Shown: positions 18,134-29,764 of the stretch, piece after piece | Numbering within the stretch: the first letter of the stretch is position 1 | Layout: each line of letters opens with the position of its first letter | The notes under the pieces: model-generated | Databases searched by the model: none | What the model was told of the DNA's origin: nothing | What the model saw: only the letters and a program-made list of their open reading frames with translations | Position numbers and translations under genes: made by a program | Origin: Acidobacteriota bacterium | GTDB taxonomy: Bacteria; Actinomycetota; Acidimicrobiia; Acidimicrobiales; RAAP-2 | DNA: 64,000 nucleotides | Direction of reading: 5' to 3' | Assembly: GCA_018971185.1 (NCBI GenBank) | Contig: JAGXBH010000001.1 | Span: 94,173 to 158,172, forward strand

Positions 18134-20374
18134 ATGTCTGATGCATACTCGTCGGAACCCGTCTCGACGACCCACCAAGCGCACACCCTGCGCAGTAACG
18201 AGGTCACCGTCCTGCGCGAGATCGTCAAGATCTACGAGCTCGAGGCCGCCAACAACGAGATCGTGGCGGCGCAGTTCCGCGAGATCACCGACTCGCGCCT
18301 CTACCCCCTCGCCATCGTCATCTTGAAGACCGCGAACACGATAGAACGGTGGCTGCGACGCGTCCTGCACCGGCCGCCGATGGCGTCGCAGTACGCGGGT
18401 CCGCCGCCCGCGCCGGCGCCCGAGGCGCCACCACCGCCGCCGCCGGACCCGCGCCTGATCCTCGTGGGGCTCGAGGAGGAACCCGACGAGGCCAACCTGC
18501 CCATGGTGGGTTCGGAGGAGATCGCCGTCGCGGTCGCCAAGCCCCAGAACCCCCGCGTGGTCAAGTTCAAGCGCGGGCTCTTCATCTTGAAGCACTCACT
18601 CAAGGTCGCGATCGTCGGCAACGGCAAGGGTCGCACCAGCCCCCGGCTCGAGGCCAACCCCTACTTCGCCTGGACGTTGGCGTATCGCCGCGAGAACGAG
18701 CACGTCCGCAACCACCTCAAGCGCCGCATCGAGCTGATCAGCCCCCGCCCCCTCCTGAGCATCGTGATGGCGTCGTACAACCCCGACCACGGTTTCTTCA
18801 AAGAGGCGATCGAGTCGGTCCTCGACCAGTACTACGAGAACTTCGAACTTCTCATCGCCGACGACTGCTCGCCCGACGCCGAGGTCCGAGAGATCGTCGA
18901 GTCCTACGCCAAGAAGGACCCCCGCGTGCGCCTGGTACGCCGCGAGACCAATGGCGGCATCTCCGCCGCGACCAACTCAGCGATCGCCGAGGCCTCGGGT
19001 GACTGGCTCGTCTTCATGGACCACGACGACACCCTGGTGCCCCACGCCCTCCTGCACGTCGTCCTGGCCATCCAGGAACATCCCCAGGCGACCCTGATCT
19101 ACTCCGACGAGGACAAGATCAACGAGGCCAACGAGCCCTTCACCCCCTACTTCAAGAGCGACTTCGACCCGCTGCTCCTGCTGGGCCAGAACTACGTGAG
19201 TCACCTCACGACCGTGCGCCGCGAACTGGTCGAGGAAGTCGGTGGTCTGCGATCGGAGTTCGACGGGTCCCAGGACTGGGACCTGGTCCTTCGCGTCACC
19301 GAGCGCGTCAGTCGGGGATCGATCGTGCACATCCCCCACGTCCTCTACCACTGGCGTAGCCACGCCGGCTCCACCTCCCTGGCCACCGAGGCCAAGCCCT
19401 GGGCCGTTGACGCCGGCCGCCGGGCGGTGGCCGACGCGTTGGAGCGCCGTGGCGTCAAGGGCGAGGTGCGCCGCGTGCCCGGGTCGGGCTTCAATCGGGT
19501 CGTCTTCGCGCTGCCGGAGAACCCACCGCTGGTCTCGGTCCTTATCCCCACCCGCGATGGCAAGTACCTCGCGGACTGCCTCCAGTCCCTGCTCGACAAG
19601 ACGACGTACCCGAACTTCGAGGTCGTGGTCATCGACAACGGCTCGGTCAAGCCCTTCACCCAGGCGATGTTCCACGTCCTGAGCGACAAGATCACGGTGG
19701 TGCGCGACGACAGCCCCTTCAACTACTCGGCATTGCACAACCGCGCCGTCCCGTCGTGCGGTGGCGACATCCTGCTGTTGCTCAACGACGACACCGAGAT
19801 CATCGACGGCGACTGGATGACCCACATGGTCGCCCAGTTGCTCCAGCCCGGGGTGGGGGCGGTGGGAGCCAAACTCCTCTACCCCGACGGTCGGATCCAG
19901 CACGCGGGCGTCCTCCTAGGGCCCCAGGGACTCGCCTCGCACGTCGGACAGTTCCGACCGGCGGCGGACATGGGTTACTTCGGCCGCACCGCCCTCGCCT
20001 CGGAGTACCAGGCCGTGACCGCGGCCTGCCTCGCGGTGCATCGTCACATCTGGGAGAGCGTGGGTGGTCTCGACGAGAGCCTCAAGGTGGCCTTCAACGA
20101 CATCGACTTCTGCCTCCGGGTGCAGGCGTCCGGCCACAAGGTCACGTACACCCCCCTCGCCCAATTGCTGCACTATGAGTCGGTGTCGCGCGGTAGCGAC
20201 CAGCACGGTGAGAAGTACGTCCGGTTCATCAACGAGGTCCTCATGGTCCGAGACCGGTGGGGTCTCGAGATCGCCCGTGACCCTTACTACAACCCGAACC
20301 TCTCGCTCAACCACGGCCTGTTCCAATTGGCGTACCCGCCACGCACCTCGCCGTGGTACACCGGTATCGAGTAG
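18134..20374 (+). CDS. Two-domain family 2 glycosyltransferase
   Basis: A 746-residue cytoplasmic glycosyltransferase. The N-terminal 200 residues hold a helical region with a Pro/Ala-rich linker (APEAPPPPPPDP, about 100). The first GT2 domain starts near residue 210 (PLLSIVMASYNPDHGFFKEA) with DxD-type FMDHDDT and YSDEDK. The second starts near 470 (PLVSVLIPTRDG) with LLLLNDDTE and the acceptor-base region FNDIDFCLRVQASG. This tandem GT2 layout is known from O-antigen, rhamnan and S-layer glycan polymerising enzymes. Ribosome site GAGG lies 8 bases before the ATG. It follows the DUF2142 gene, supporting a cell-surface glycan role. Sugar donor unknown. Confidence 0.88.
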   Translation: MSDAYSSEPVSTTHQAHTLRSNEVTVLREIVKIYELEAANNEIVAAQFREITDSRLYPLAIVILKTANTIERWLRRVLHRPPMASQYAGPPPAPAPEAPPPPPPDPRLILVGLEEEPDEANLPMVGSEEIAVAVAKPQNPRVVKFKRGLFILKHSLKVAIVGNGKGRTSPRLEANPYFAWTLAYRRENEHVRNHLKRRIELISPRPLLSIVMASYNPDHGFFKEAIESVLDQYYENFELLIADDCSPDAEVREIVESYAKKDPRVRLVRRETNGGISAATNSAIAEASGDWLVFMDHDDTLVPHALLHVVLAIQEHPQATLIYSDEDKINEANEPFTPYFKSDFDPLLLLGQNYVSHLTTVRRELVEEVGGLRSEFDGSQDWDLVLRVTERVSRGSIVHIPHVLYHWRSHAGSTSLATEAKPWAVDAGRRAVADALERRGVKGEVRRVPGSGFNRVVFALPENPPLVSVLIPTRDGKYLADCLQSLLDKTTYPNFEVVVIDNGSVKPFTQAMFHVLSDKITVVRDDSPFNYSALHNRAVPSCGGDILLLLNDDTEIIDGDWMTHMVAQLLQPGVGAVGAKLLYPDGRIQHAGVLLGPQGLASHVGQFRPAADMGYFGRTALASEYQAVTAACLAVHRHIWESVGGLDESLKVAFNDIDFCLRVQASGHKVTYTPLAQLLHYESVSRGSDQHGEKYVRFINEVLMVRDRWGLEIARDPYYNPNLSLNHGLFQLAYPPRTSPWYTGIE

Positions 20375-20386
20375 GGCCACGCATCG

Positions 20387-20404
20387 CGGCCTCGAACGAG
20401 GCCG
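20387..20404. terminator. Hairpin after the glycosyltransferase gene
   Basis: CGGCCTCG-AA-CGAGGCCG is a perfect 8-bp dyad 13 bases after the glycosyltransferase stop. The 2-base loop is too tight as drawn and there is no T-run, so termination is only a possibility. Confidence 0.35.
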
Positions 20405-20498
20405 GGCGATCGAGAGGGGTGACGCGACCACGCGCGGCGCGGCGGACACCTCGTAGCGTCGCCGTGGACCTCTTGCCGGTGAAGTTGTTGGGGGTCGC

Positions 20499-21137
20499 CT
20501 AATGGGCTCGCGCGGCCCAGTAGCCCTCACGCGTGACCGTCGCGGCGGCGGTGGAGGCCGTCTCGAAGCCCGGCGCCATGGCGACCGACGTGCCCGCCAT
20601 CACTTGGTGATGGTCGATGTTCAAGAGCCGGATCCAACTCTGTTGACCCATGGTGAGGGCGATGAAGCAGGCCAGTTCCACCAGCTCCTCCTCGTTGAAG
20701 TGTCGGTGGAGTCGCTCCCAGAACGCGTCGTCGGGCTCGAGTCGCCAAGTGATCGCCTCGGCGTAGGAGAGCGCCGCTCGCTCGCGCTCGCCGAAGGTGC
20801 CCGACGTCTCGAAGTTCATCAACTCGTCGAGCTTGCCCTCGGTGATGCCTGACTGGCGGGCCGCGTCGCTGCGCTGATTGCCGCAGTACTCACACTTGAC
20901 CGAACGCGAGACGTACACCCGACACAACTCCTTGATCGCGTGATCCACCGTCCCCTGTCGGAAGAGTTTCTCCCAGGCGTCGGCGAAGGCCCAGAAGGCC
21001 GCTGGGGAGTGGGCCCGCACCGCCGAGCTCTCCGGTCGCGGCGTACCCTCGCGAGCGCATTGCTCCATCACCGCCATCATGGCGTCGTCCATCTCCTCGA
21101 GTGGGAAATACGAGATCCTCTGTGGTCGTTCGCTCAT
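20499..21137 (-). CDS. AhpD-like / carboxymuconolactone decarboxylase family protein
   Basis: A 212-residue all-helical protein of the AhpD-like superfamily. The central segment holds the redox motif Cys-x-x-Cys (SRSVKCEYCGNQRSDAARQS), followed by the conserved helix with alternating GTFGERERAALSYAEAITW and NEEELVELACFIALTMGQQS. Members with CxxC act as alkylhydroperoxidases or peroxidase-like reductases. The downstream His usually found in the AhpD motif (ExxHxxxAR-type spacing) is replaced by Asn/Asp (CGNQRSDAAR), so activity may differ. The ATG at 21137 follows a GGGGGG purine run. It appears monocistronic; substrate unknown. Confidence 0.78.
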   Translation of the reverse strand: MSERPQRISYFPLEEMDDAMMAVMEQCAREGTPRPESSAVRAHSPAAFWAFADAWEKLFRQGTVDHAIKELCRVYVSRSVKCEYCGNQRSDAARQSGITEGKLDELMNFETSGTFGERERAALSYAEAITWRLEPDDAFWERLHRHFNEEELVELACFIALTMGQQSWIRLLNIDHHQVMAGTSVAMAPGFETASTAAATVTREGYWAARAH

Positions 21138-21237
21138 GACCCCCCCTGTTCCTCTTGAACATTCTTCATCGCGTCTCCAAAGAACCTATTCATCCCGACG
21201 GAGTTGCGCCATAGCGCAGGGGTGAATCATTTTCGGC

Positions 21238-22836
21238 CTAGCGCCGCTCGATCAGGTCCATGTAGTCGTCGCGCCACAGGTCGAAGTACTCCTCGGGGAG
21301 CAGCACGGCGTGAGTCGGCCGCATCGCTTCCACGAACTCTCGTTCGTGGCTCACGGCCACGATGGTGCCCGACCATTGACCCATCATCTCGCCCAGGGCC
21401 AGCACGCTGGCCGGGTCGAGGTTGTTCGTCGGCTCGTCGAGGAGCAGGAGATTCGCGTCCGACGCCGCCAGGATCGCCAGGGCCAACTTGGCTCGCTCGC
21501 CACCCGAGAGCGTGCCCGGCATCTGGTGGGCCGCCGAACCCTTGAGGCCGAAGGCCCCGAGCAGCGCGCGACGTTGCACCTCGGTCACGACCGTGGCGTT
21601 GTCGAGGTGGGCGAGGACGGTCTTGGAGAAGTCCAGTTGCTCGTGCTCCTGCGCGAAGTACCCCACCGTCACGTTGGCACCGAACTTGACGGTGCCACCT
21701 TGGGAAGTCTGCGTACCGGCGAGGCACCGCAGGAGTGACGACTTGCCCGCGCCGTTCTTGCCGACGATGACGATGCGATCGCCGCGCCGGGTGATGAAAT
21801 TGACGTCCTTCAAAACGTCCAGCGTCCCGTAGCGCACGGCAATGTTCTCGACGGTCATCGGGACGTCACCGCTGCGCGGCGGCGGGGGGAGGCGGAAATT
21901 GACCTTCTTCTCCTTCTTCGTGACCTCCACGCGATTGTCTTCGAGTTTCTCCACCTTGCGGTCGAGAACCTTGGCGAGTCGCGCGCGGGCCGCCGTCTGG
22001 CCGCGCATCGAGTCGGCCAAGGACTTCATGCGATCGATCTGCTCACCCTGATGCATCGCCATCTTCTCCTCCGAGAGGCGACGCACCTCCTCTTGTTCGA
22101 GGAACTTGCTGTAGTTGCCCTTGTACTCGCGCAACTGCCCGTCACGCAGCGCCAGGACGCGGTCGATGGACTTGTCCAGCAGAGGCAGGTCGTGACTGAT
22201 GACCAGGACGGTGCCCCGGAAGCGATCGAGTTCGTCGAAGAGCCACCGTTTGGCGGCCTTGTCGAGATGGTTCGTCGGTTCGTCCAGCACCATCGTCTCG
22301 GGCTGCTCGTACAGCACCCGCATGAGGTCGACACGACGACGCTGGCCCCCCGAGAGGGAATCGAGATCCTCGAGTAGCAAGTCCTCGGCGAGACCGAGCC
22401 CCGCCGCGAGTCGGGCGACCTCCGATTCCGCCTCGTAGCCACCGCGCTCACGAAATTCTTCCTCCAGCGCGGTGAATCTCTCGATGGTCTCCTCGGTGGG
22501 ATCGGCGGCCAACGCGTGGCGGGCGTGCTGCATCTCCGCGTCCAATTGGTCGATCCCCCGGGCGGAGAGCACGTGGGAGAGTCCAATGGGCTCCACCCCA
22601 AGACCCCCGGGGACGGGTTCCTGGGGGAGATGACTGACGCGGCCCTGTTGTTGGACGCTGCCGGTGATTCTCAGGTGCTCGGGCGTTTGACCGAGTAGGA
22701 CCGAGAGGAGCGTCGATTTTCCGGCGCCGTTACGTCCGACCAGCCCGACCTTCTCACCGTTGCCCACCGTGAAGGACACGGGGTCGAGGATGCGGCGCGC
22801 ACCGATCTCGATCCCCAACTCTCGAACAATCAACAT
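21238..22836 (-). CDS. ABC-F family ATPase
   Basis: A 532-residue soluble protein with two ABC ATPase domains and no membrane segments, the ABC-F layout whose members act on the ribosome in translation quality control or antibiotic protection. Domain 1 has Walker A GRNGAGKSTLLS (about 35), signature LSGGQRRRVDL and Walker B MVLDEPTNHLD. Domain 2 has Walker A GKNGAGKSSLLR (about 358), signature LSGGERAKLAL and LLLLDEPTNNLD. The linker between them (about 240-310) is highly charged, as in the P-site tRNA interaction motif. The C-terminus is short. Ribosomal role is family knowledge; which subgroup (housekeeping or resistance) cannot be decided from the sequence alone. Confidence 0.9.
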   Translation of the reverse strand: MLIVRELGIEIGARRILDPVSFTVGNGEKVGLVGRNGAGKSTLLSVLLGQTPEHLRITGSVQQQGRVSHLPQEPVPGGLGVEPIGLSHVLSARGIDQLDAEMQHARHALAADPTEETIERFTALEEEFRERGGYEAESEVARLAAGLGLAEDLLLEDLDSLSGGQRRRVDLMRVLYEQPETMVLDEPTNHLDKAAKRWLFDELDRFRGTVLVISHDLPLLDKSIDRVLALRDGQLREYKGNYSKFLEQEEVRRLSEEKMAMHQGEQIDRMKSLADSMRGQTAARARLAKVLDRKVEKLEDNRVEVTKKEKKVNFRLPPPPRSGDVPMTVENIAVRYGTLDVLKDVNFITRRGDRIVIVGKNGAGKSSLLRCLAGTQTSQGGTVKFGANVTVGYFAQEHEQLDFSKTVLAHLDNATVVTEVQRRALLGAFGLKGSAAHQMPGTLSGGERAKLALAILAASDANLLLLDEPTNNLDPASVLALGEMMGQWSGTIVAVSHEREFVEAMRPTHAVLLPEEYFDLWRDDYMDLIERR

Positions 22837-23168
22837 CTAGCGTCCCGACGACTCGGTGGTGTCGTGCCCCTGGTTCTGACCGCCCACCCGCGCGCCGTGG
22901 GATCGAGCCAACGCCAGTCTGTAGGGAGCGGTCGCGCGAGGACGTGACGTCGCCGCGCAGTTCAGGGGAAGCATGCCCTCAATGATACGGCTCCGGTGAC
23001 GACCACCTTCCGCCGATGAATTGAGTATCACGAAGTGTCGAGGAGCGCTTCTCATGTGACCACGCCGTCAGGTCGGAGAGGGGACGGTCACCGCCGTGTA
23101 CGACACCGATGCGGCCCGGGCGACCCGATGGTTCAGTGCCATACACGTGGATATGTCAACATGGTGGG
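22837..23168. other. Intergenic region with no supported gene
   Basis: This spacer separates the divergent ABC-F and DsbA-like genes. A 72-codon minus-strand frame ends next to the ABC-F start but has no family resemblance or ribosome site, so I leave it out. Promoters for both genes should lie here; I cannot place them. Confidence 0.5.
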
Positions 23169-23825
23169 GTGTCCACCAGCTTCTTCGTCGACATCTGGAG
23201 CGATGTCGTCTGCCCCTTCTGCTACCTCGGCCACCATCAGTTTCGTGCCGCCCTGGAACGCTTCGAACATCGCGAGCACGTCGTGGTCCGTCACCACGCG
23301 TTCGAACTTGACCCCCGGGCCCCCCTCGCCGACGGTACGCCCCTCGACGAGATGCTGGCCGCCAAGTACTCGATGCCGGTGGAGCAGGCGGCCGCGTGGA
23401 ACCAGCGCGTCGCTGACGATGCCCGACGGTGGGGCATGGAATGGTCGCTGGACAAGGCCCAACCGACGAACACCCTCGACGCGCACCGCGTGATCGCCCT
23501 CGCCGCCCAACAGGGTCGTCAAGGGGAGATGCTCGAGCGGCTCTTTCGCGCCTACTTCAGCGAAGGGCTCCTGGTCAGCGACCACGACGTCCTCGATCAC
23601 CTGGCCCAGGAGACCGGTGTCGCGGGAGCCGCACAGATGTTGAAGACCGACACGGGTGTTGACGCCGTGCGCCACGACGAGCACCTCGCCGCGCGGATCG
23701 GCATCACGGGCGTCCCCGCGCTGATTCTCGACGGACGAGTACACGTGTCAGGGGCCCAAGGGACACCAGCGATGTACGAGGCCCTGTGCGCCGCGTGGGC
23801 GCAACGCCAAGCGACGCCGTCCTAG
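23169..23825 (+). CDS. DsbA-family (FrnE-like) thioredoxin-fold oxidoreductase
   Basis: A 218-residue DsbA/FrnE-type protein. The start GTG 23169 (VSTSFFVDIWSD) is chosen because the family begins directly with this first strand; GGTGGG precedes it. The active site is WSDVVCPFCYLGHHQF, a CPFC motif with typical FrnE context. The cis-Pro loop GITGVPALILDG lies near residue 178, and the helical insertion between them carries NTLDAHRVIALAAQQG. No signal peptide is visible, so it is probably cytoplasmic like FrnE rather than periplasmic DsbA. Role: dithiol-disulfide exchange, polyketide isomerase-like or stress function; not resolvable here. Its stop overlaps the convergent gyrA stop within CTAG. 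Confidence 0.87.
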   Translation: MSTSFFVDIWSDVVCPFCYLGHHQFRAALERFEHREHVVVRHHAFELDPRAPLADGTPLDEMLAAKYSMPVEQAAAWNQRVADDARRWGMEWSLDKAQPTNTLDAHRVIALAAQQGRQGEMLERLFRAYFSEGLLVSDHDVLDHLAQETGVAGAAQMLKTDTGVDAVRHDEHLAARIGITGVPALILDGRVHVSGAQGTPAMYEALCAAWAQRQATPS

Positions 23826-26299
23826 ACGTCCTCGCCCACGGGTACCACGGCCGCGGTCGCCACCGAGTGTCCCTCATCGAGGTTCATCACGCGCACCCCC
23901 GTGGCGTCGCGTCCTTGGGACGAGACCTCGCGCGCCGACGTTCGAATCAGGACACCGCCACTGGACGCCAGTAGGAGTTCGTCGTCCAGTCGGACCATGA
24001 ACGACGCGACGACGAAGCCGCGCGCCGCCGTCAACTTGATCGCGCGGACACCCTGGCCCCCTCGACCTTGCCGATTGAAACGCTCGGTCTTGACACGCTT
24101 GCCGAATCCAGTGTCGGTCACCAAGAAGAGATCGGCGTCGTCACGCACGACGTCCAACGAGATCGCCTTGTCGTCGTCACGAAGCTTGATTCCTCGCACC
24201 CCCGTGGCGTCGCGTCCCATCTCGCGCACCTCGCTCTCGTTGAAGCGGATCGACATACCGCGGAAGGTCACGACCATGAGGTCGTCGGCGCCGCTGGTTG
24301 GCACTACGCGCACCACCTCGTCGCCGTCGCGCAACCTGATCGCGATCCATCCCTCACGACGCGACTTGTCGTACTCCGAGAACGGGGTCTTCTTCACGGT
24401 GCCGTTCGCGGTGGCGAAGACGAGAAACTTGTCCTCGGGGAAGTCGCCGGTCGCGATGATGGCCTGGATCGACTCGTTGGGTTGGAGGTTCAAGAGATTG
24501 ACGATCGCGGTGCCCTTAGCGGTGCGCTCCTTGATGGGGATCTCGTGCCCCCGTAGGCGAAAGACCCTACCGAGGTTGGAGAACATGAGGAGGTAGGCGT
24601 GAGTGGAGGTGTGGATGATCTGCTCCACGAAGTCCTCCTCCTTCAACTTCGCACCCTGGACGCCACGACCCCCCCGGGCTTGGGTCCGAAACGCGTCCGC
24701 GGACACCGACTTGATGTAGCCCGCCTGGGTCATCGTGATGACGACCTCCTCGTCCTCGATGAGGTCCTCCATCCCCAACTCACCGGGGTCGTTCACGATA
24801 CTCGTGACACGCTCCGTGGCGTACTTGTCTCGAATGACCGTGATCTCCTCGGCAATCACCGCCCGGAGCCGTTCGTCACTCGAGAGGATCGCCTGCAGGT
24901 CGGCGATCGTCTCACGGAGCTTGTTCATCTCCTCCTCGAGTTCCGATCGACCGAGTCTCGTCAGTCGTCCGAGGGTCATGTCGAGGATGTGATTCGCCTG
25001 CTCTTCGGAGAAGTCGAAGGGGCTGGCCATCAAAGCGCTGCGCGCCGCCCCACGGTCGTCGGAGTTGCGAATCGTAGCGATGACCTGGTCCAGCATGTCG
25101 ATGGCCCGAAGGAGGCCCTCGACGATATGCGCTCGCGCCTCGGCCTTACGCAGGCGAAACCTGGTCCGTCGCGTCACCACGTCGACCTGGTGGGCGATGT
25201 AGTGCCCCAGCGCTTGGGCGAGATTCAAAGTCCTTGGCACGCCGTCCACCAACGCCAACATGTTCACCGCGAAGGTCGTCTGCAGGGAGGTGTTCTTGTA
25301 CAACTTGTTCAAGATCACGTTGGCGTTCGCGTCGCGCTTGAGTTCGATCACCAACCGGGCCTGGCGCCCCGCGGAGTCGTTCTGGACTCCCGAGATTCCG
25401 TCGAGCTCACCGGTCTTGACGAGGTCGTAGATCTTCTCCTCGATCGACTCGACGGACACCTCGTAGGGGAACTCGGTGACGACGATACGACTGGCCCGCG
25501 CGGTCTCCTCGATCTCGGCGACCGCGCGCATCTTGATCGACCCACGGCCGGTTCGGATCGCGTCGAGAATCCCCTGGCGACCTAGGATCTGGGCGCCCGT
25601 GGGAAAATCCGGGCCCTTCACGAATGCCATGAGGTCGTCGGGGGTCGCGTCGGGATGAGCGAGAAGGTGCAGCGTCGCGTCGATCGTCTCGCCCAGGTTG
25701 TGAGGTGGGATCTTGGTCGCCATGCCCACCGCGATTCCCTGGGACCCGTTGACGAGCAGATTCGGGAAGCGCGACGGCAGCACGGTCGGCTGCTGGGTCG
25801 AGTTGTCGTAGTTGGGCTCGAAGTCAACGGTCTCCTCGTCGATCGAGTCAAGTAACTCCAACGCCAGGGGGGCGAGTCGGCACTCGGTGTAGCGCATCGC
25901 CGCCGCGCCCTCGTCAGGACCAGTACCTCCGAAGTTCCCGTGGCCGCTGATCAGCGGATGACGCATCGCGAAATCCTGGACCATTCTCACCAGTGCGTCG
26001 TAGATCGCGCTGTCGCCGTGGGGGTGATACGTGCCCATCACCTCGCCCACTACCTTCGCGCACTTGGTGTGGGGACGGTCGGGACGCAGTCCCTGGTCGA
26101 ACATGGAATAGAGGATCCGACGATGGACTGGCTTCAGACCGTCGCGAGCATCGGGCAACGCACGCGACACGATCACCGACATCGAGTACTCCAAGAAGGA
26201 GCGCTCCATCTCGAGATTGATCTCGATCGGCTCGACGAAGCCGACGACGCCGTCGTCCCCGCCGTTGTGGGAGGTCTCTTTTCCGTTTGATCGGGCCAT
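23822..26299 (-). CDS. gyrA: DNA gyrase subunit A
   Basis: An 825-residue GyrA, the breakage-reunion subunit of DNA gyrase. The winged-helix and tower domains are intact. The quinolone pocket reads HPHGDSAIYDALVRM with Ser and Asp at the classical positions 83 and 87 (E. coli numbering), the wild-type state. The catalytic Tyr is in GAAAMRYTE. The C-terminal domain (about 500 on) has six beta-pinwheel blades and the GyrA box QGRGGQGVRA, required for negative supercoiling. The gene follows gyrB by 14 bp on the same strand, so they are co-transcribed. Its stop codon shares the CTAG tetranucleotide with the convergent DsbA-like gene. Confidence 0.98.
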   Translation of the reverse strand: MARSNGKETSHNGGDDGVVGFVEPIEINLEMERSFLEYSMSVIVSRALPDARDGLKPVHRRILYSMFDQGLRPDRPHTKCAKVVGEVMGTYHPHGDSAIYDALVRMVQDFAMRHPLISGHGNFGGTGPDEGAAAMRYTECRLAPLALELLDSIDEETVDFEPNYDNSTQQPTVLPSRFPNLLVNGSQGIAVGMATKIPPHNLGETIDATLHLLAHPDATPDDLMAFVKGPDFPTGAQILGRQGILDAIRTGRGSIKMRAVAEIEETARASRIVVTEFPYEVSVESIEEKIYDLVKTGELDGISGVQNDSAGRQARLVIELKRDANANVILNKLYKNTSLQTTFAVNMLALVDGVPRTLNLAQALGHYIAHQVDVVTRRTRFRLRKAEARAHIVEGLLRAIDMLDQVIATIRNSDDRGAARSALMASPFDFSEEQANHILDMTLGRLTRLGRSELEEEMNKLRETIADLQAILSSDERLRAVIAEEITVIRDKYATERVTSIVNDPGELGMEDLIEDEEVVITMTQAGYIKSVSADAFRTQARGGRGVQGAKLKEEDFVEQIIHTSTHAYLLMFSNLGRVFRLRGHEIPIKERTAKGTAIVNLLNLQPNESIQAIIATGDFPEDKFLVFATANGTVKKTPFSEYDKSRREGWIAIRLRDGDEVVRVVPTSGADDLMVVTFRGMSIRFNESEVREMGRDATGVRGIKLRDDDKAISLDVVRDDADLFLVTDTGFGKRVKTERFNRQGRGGQGVRAIKLTAARGFVVASFMVRLDDELLLASSGGVLIRTSAREVSSQGRDATGVRVMNLDEGHSVATAAVVPVGEDV

Positions 26300-26313
26300 G
26301 TCTTCCTTCTCTC

Positions 26314-28257
<1,944 letters not shown>

Positions 28258-28372
28258 TCAATCGTCACAAAATCGGCGCGCGCAGCGCTAGCGCGTTCGA
28301 GGGAAACTTTCTTCCATCCTACTGGTTGACGGGTGACACTCGGGCCGTGTGGCTGCCCAAAAGGCCTATTCT

Positions 28373-28675
28373 TTAAGCCTTTCGTACCGTCTTTAGTGAG
28401 GTGGGCGCACGATCACCCAGGACCGTGAGGCCTCGCAAAATGGCATCGCGTTCGACGGTGATCTGTTGTGCGTAGGCACCTGAGGGCACACTGATCACCA
28501 GTACCCCATTTTTGACGAACTCGGGGTGACACTCACTGGCCAAGGTCGGCTCTAGTAACCGCGGCCAGTGTTGCCTGATCTCCTCGATCACCGTCAGATC
28601 GACCTTCTTGACACGCTTGGCCATCACTCGTAGGAGGTCGCCAAGGTGCTGGGGTTCGTCCTTCGAAGGCGTCAT
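28373..28675 (-). CDS. DUF721 / DciA-like protein
   Basis: A 100-residue protein of the DUF721 family, which includes DciA, the loader or partner of the DnaB helicase in bacteria lacking DnaC. The typical pattern is seen: GDLLRVMAKRV..VDLTVIEEIRQHW near the N-terminus, then the core beta strand GVLVISVPSGAYAQQITVER, which is the KH-like fold. It overlaps recF by 4 bases (ATGA type) and sits in the dnaA-dnaN-recF-gyrB cluster, the usual actinobacterial place. Together with the DnaB gene at 52.7 kb, it could supply helicase loading. That function is inferred from the family, not from a visible active site. Confidence 0.85.
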   Translation of the reverse strand: MTPSKDEPQHLGDLLRVMAKRVKKVDLTVIEEIRQHWPRLLEPTLASECHPEFVKNGVLVISVPSGAYAQQITVERDAILRGLTVLGDRAPTSLKTVRKA

Positions 28676-29751
28676 CGCGACTCCGACACGTTGACGATGA
28701 TCGCGGGGGACATCGCCTCTGGCAACGGTGAGGCGGTGGTCACGAGGGTCTGGCCGGCAGGCAGGAGGTCGAGGAGACGATTGCTACGCATGGGGTCGAG
28801 TTCACTGAAGACGTCATCGAGAAGAAGCAGCGGCACCAGACGGCGTTGTTGTTGCACCAGTTCGTGACCCGCGAGTCGCAGCGCGAGCGCGAGCGATCGT
28901 TGTTCGCCCTGGGAGGCCTGTCGTCGGGCGTCGCGATCGTTGAGACGCAGATTCACGTCGTCACGATGAGGACCGACGGTCGAGTACCCGCGTCGCACGT
29001 CGTCGTCCAACGCTCGTCTGAGCGACACCTCTATTCCTCCTGACCAGGACTTTTCATAGTCAGTAGTGACCTCAAGGGTGTGGTGGGCCAATTCTTGGTA
29101 GAAGTGAGCGACCAGTGGTGAGAGTTGGATGAGCAGGGACTCTCGCGCGGCGACGAGCAGTTCCGCCGCCGCACAGAATTCGGCGTCCCATACCTGAAGT
29201 TCGTCTCGTTGATGCGATGTGGGGTACGTGCCTTGGAATCCACGGAGGAGGGCGTTGCGCTGCTGGAGCACCTTCGCGAAGCGCTCCACGAGATCCCCTG
29301 TTGGTGGGGAGACGTCGGTGAGGAGGTTTGTGAGCAGGGCGCGACGATGTTCTGGTCCCTGTCGGACGACGTCAACACCCTCAGGTGTGAAGACGGTGAG
29401 CGGTAAGACTTCGGCGAGGTCCGCGCGCGAGGTGGGTCGTTGCCCATTCACCAACATCCTCTTCGTGGTGTTCCGTGGACCTCGGTGAAGAGTGAGGTCC
29501 ACCTGAACACGACGCTCGCCCTGGAAGAGGATCCCGTGGACCTCGGCCAGCTCGTGAGGTGTGCGAATCATGTCGCTCGCCGTCGTCGTTCGAAAGGAGC
29601 CGGCGGTAGCGAGCGCGTAGACGGCTTCCAAGACCGAGGTCTTGCCCGTCCCATTGGGAGACAACAGCACCGTCACCGCTTCGGGATCGGGATGAAGGGT
29701 GAATTCGTCGAAGAGGCGGAAGTCTCTCAGGGTTAGTTCGTGGAGTCCCAC
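28672..29751 (-). CDS. recF: DNA replication and repair protein RecF
   Basis: A 359-residue SMC-like ATPase of recombinational repair, which helps load RecA at gapped DNA. The Walker A is VLLSPNGTGKTSVLEAVYAL (Lys in GTGKT, residues 31-39), with Ser instead of the usual Gly at the first position. The signature region reads SQGEQRSLALALRLAG and Walker B LLLLDDVFSELDPMR. The spacing matches RecF. It is 13 bp downstream of dnaN and overlaps the DUF721 gene by 4 bases, the conserved dnaN-recF-dciA-gyrB order. The ATG at 29751 directly opens the family homology (GLHELTLRDFRLF). Confidence 0.97.
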   Translation of the reverse strand: MGLHELTLRDFRLFDEFTLHPDPEAVTVLLSPNGTGKTSVLEAVYALATAGSFRTTTASDMIRTPHELAEVHGILFQGERRVQVDLTLHRGPRNTTKRMLVNGQRPTSRADLAEVLPLTVFTPEGVDVVRQGPEHRRALLTNLLTDVSPPTGDLVERFAKVLQQRNALLRGFQGTYPTSHQRDELQVWDAEFCAAAELLVAARESLLIQLSPLVAHFYQELAHHTLEVTTDYEKSWSGGIEVSLRRALDDDVRRGYSTVGPHRDDVNLRLNDRDARRQASQGEQRSLALALRLAGHELVQQQRRLVPLLLLDDVFSELDPMRSNRLLDLLPAGQTLVTTASPLPEAMSPAIIVNVSESR

Positions 29752-29764
29752 GAGACGCCCCGCT

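Noticed and set aside
28359..28382. Weak hairpin AAAGGC/GCCTTT downstream of the DUF721 gene
   Set aside because: Only a 6-bp stem overlapping the stop codon; too weak to call a terminator.
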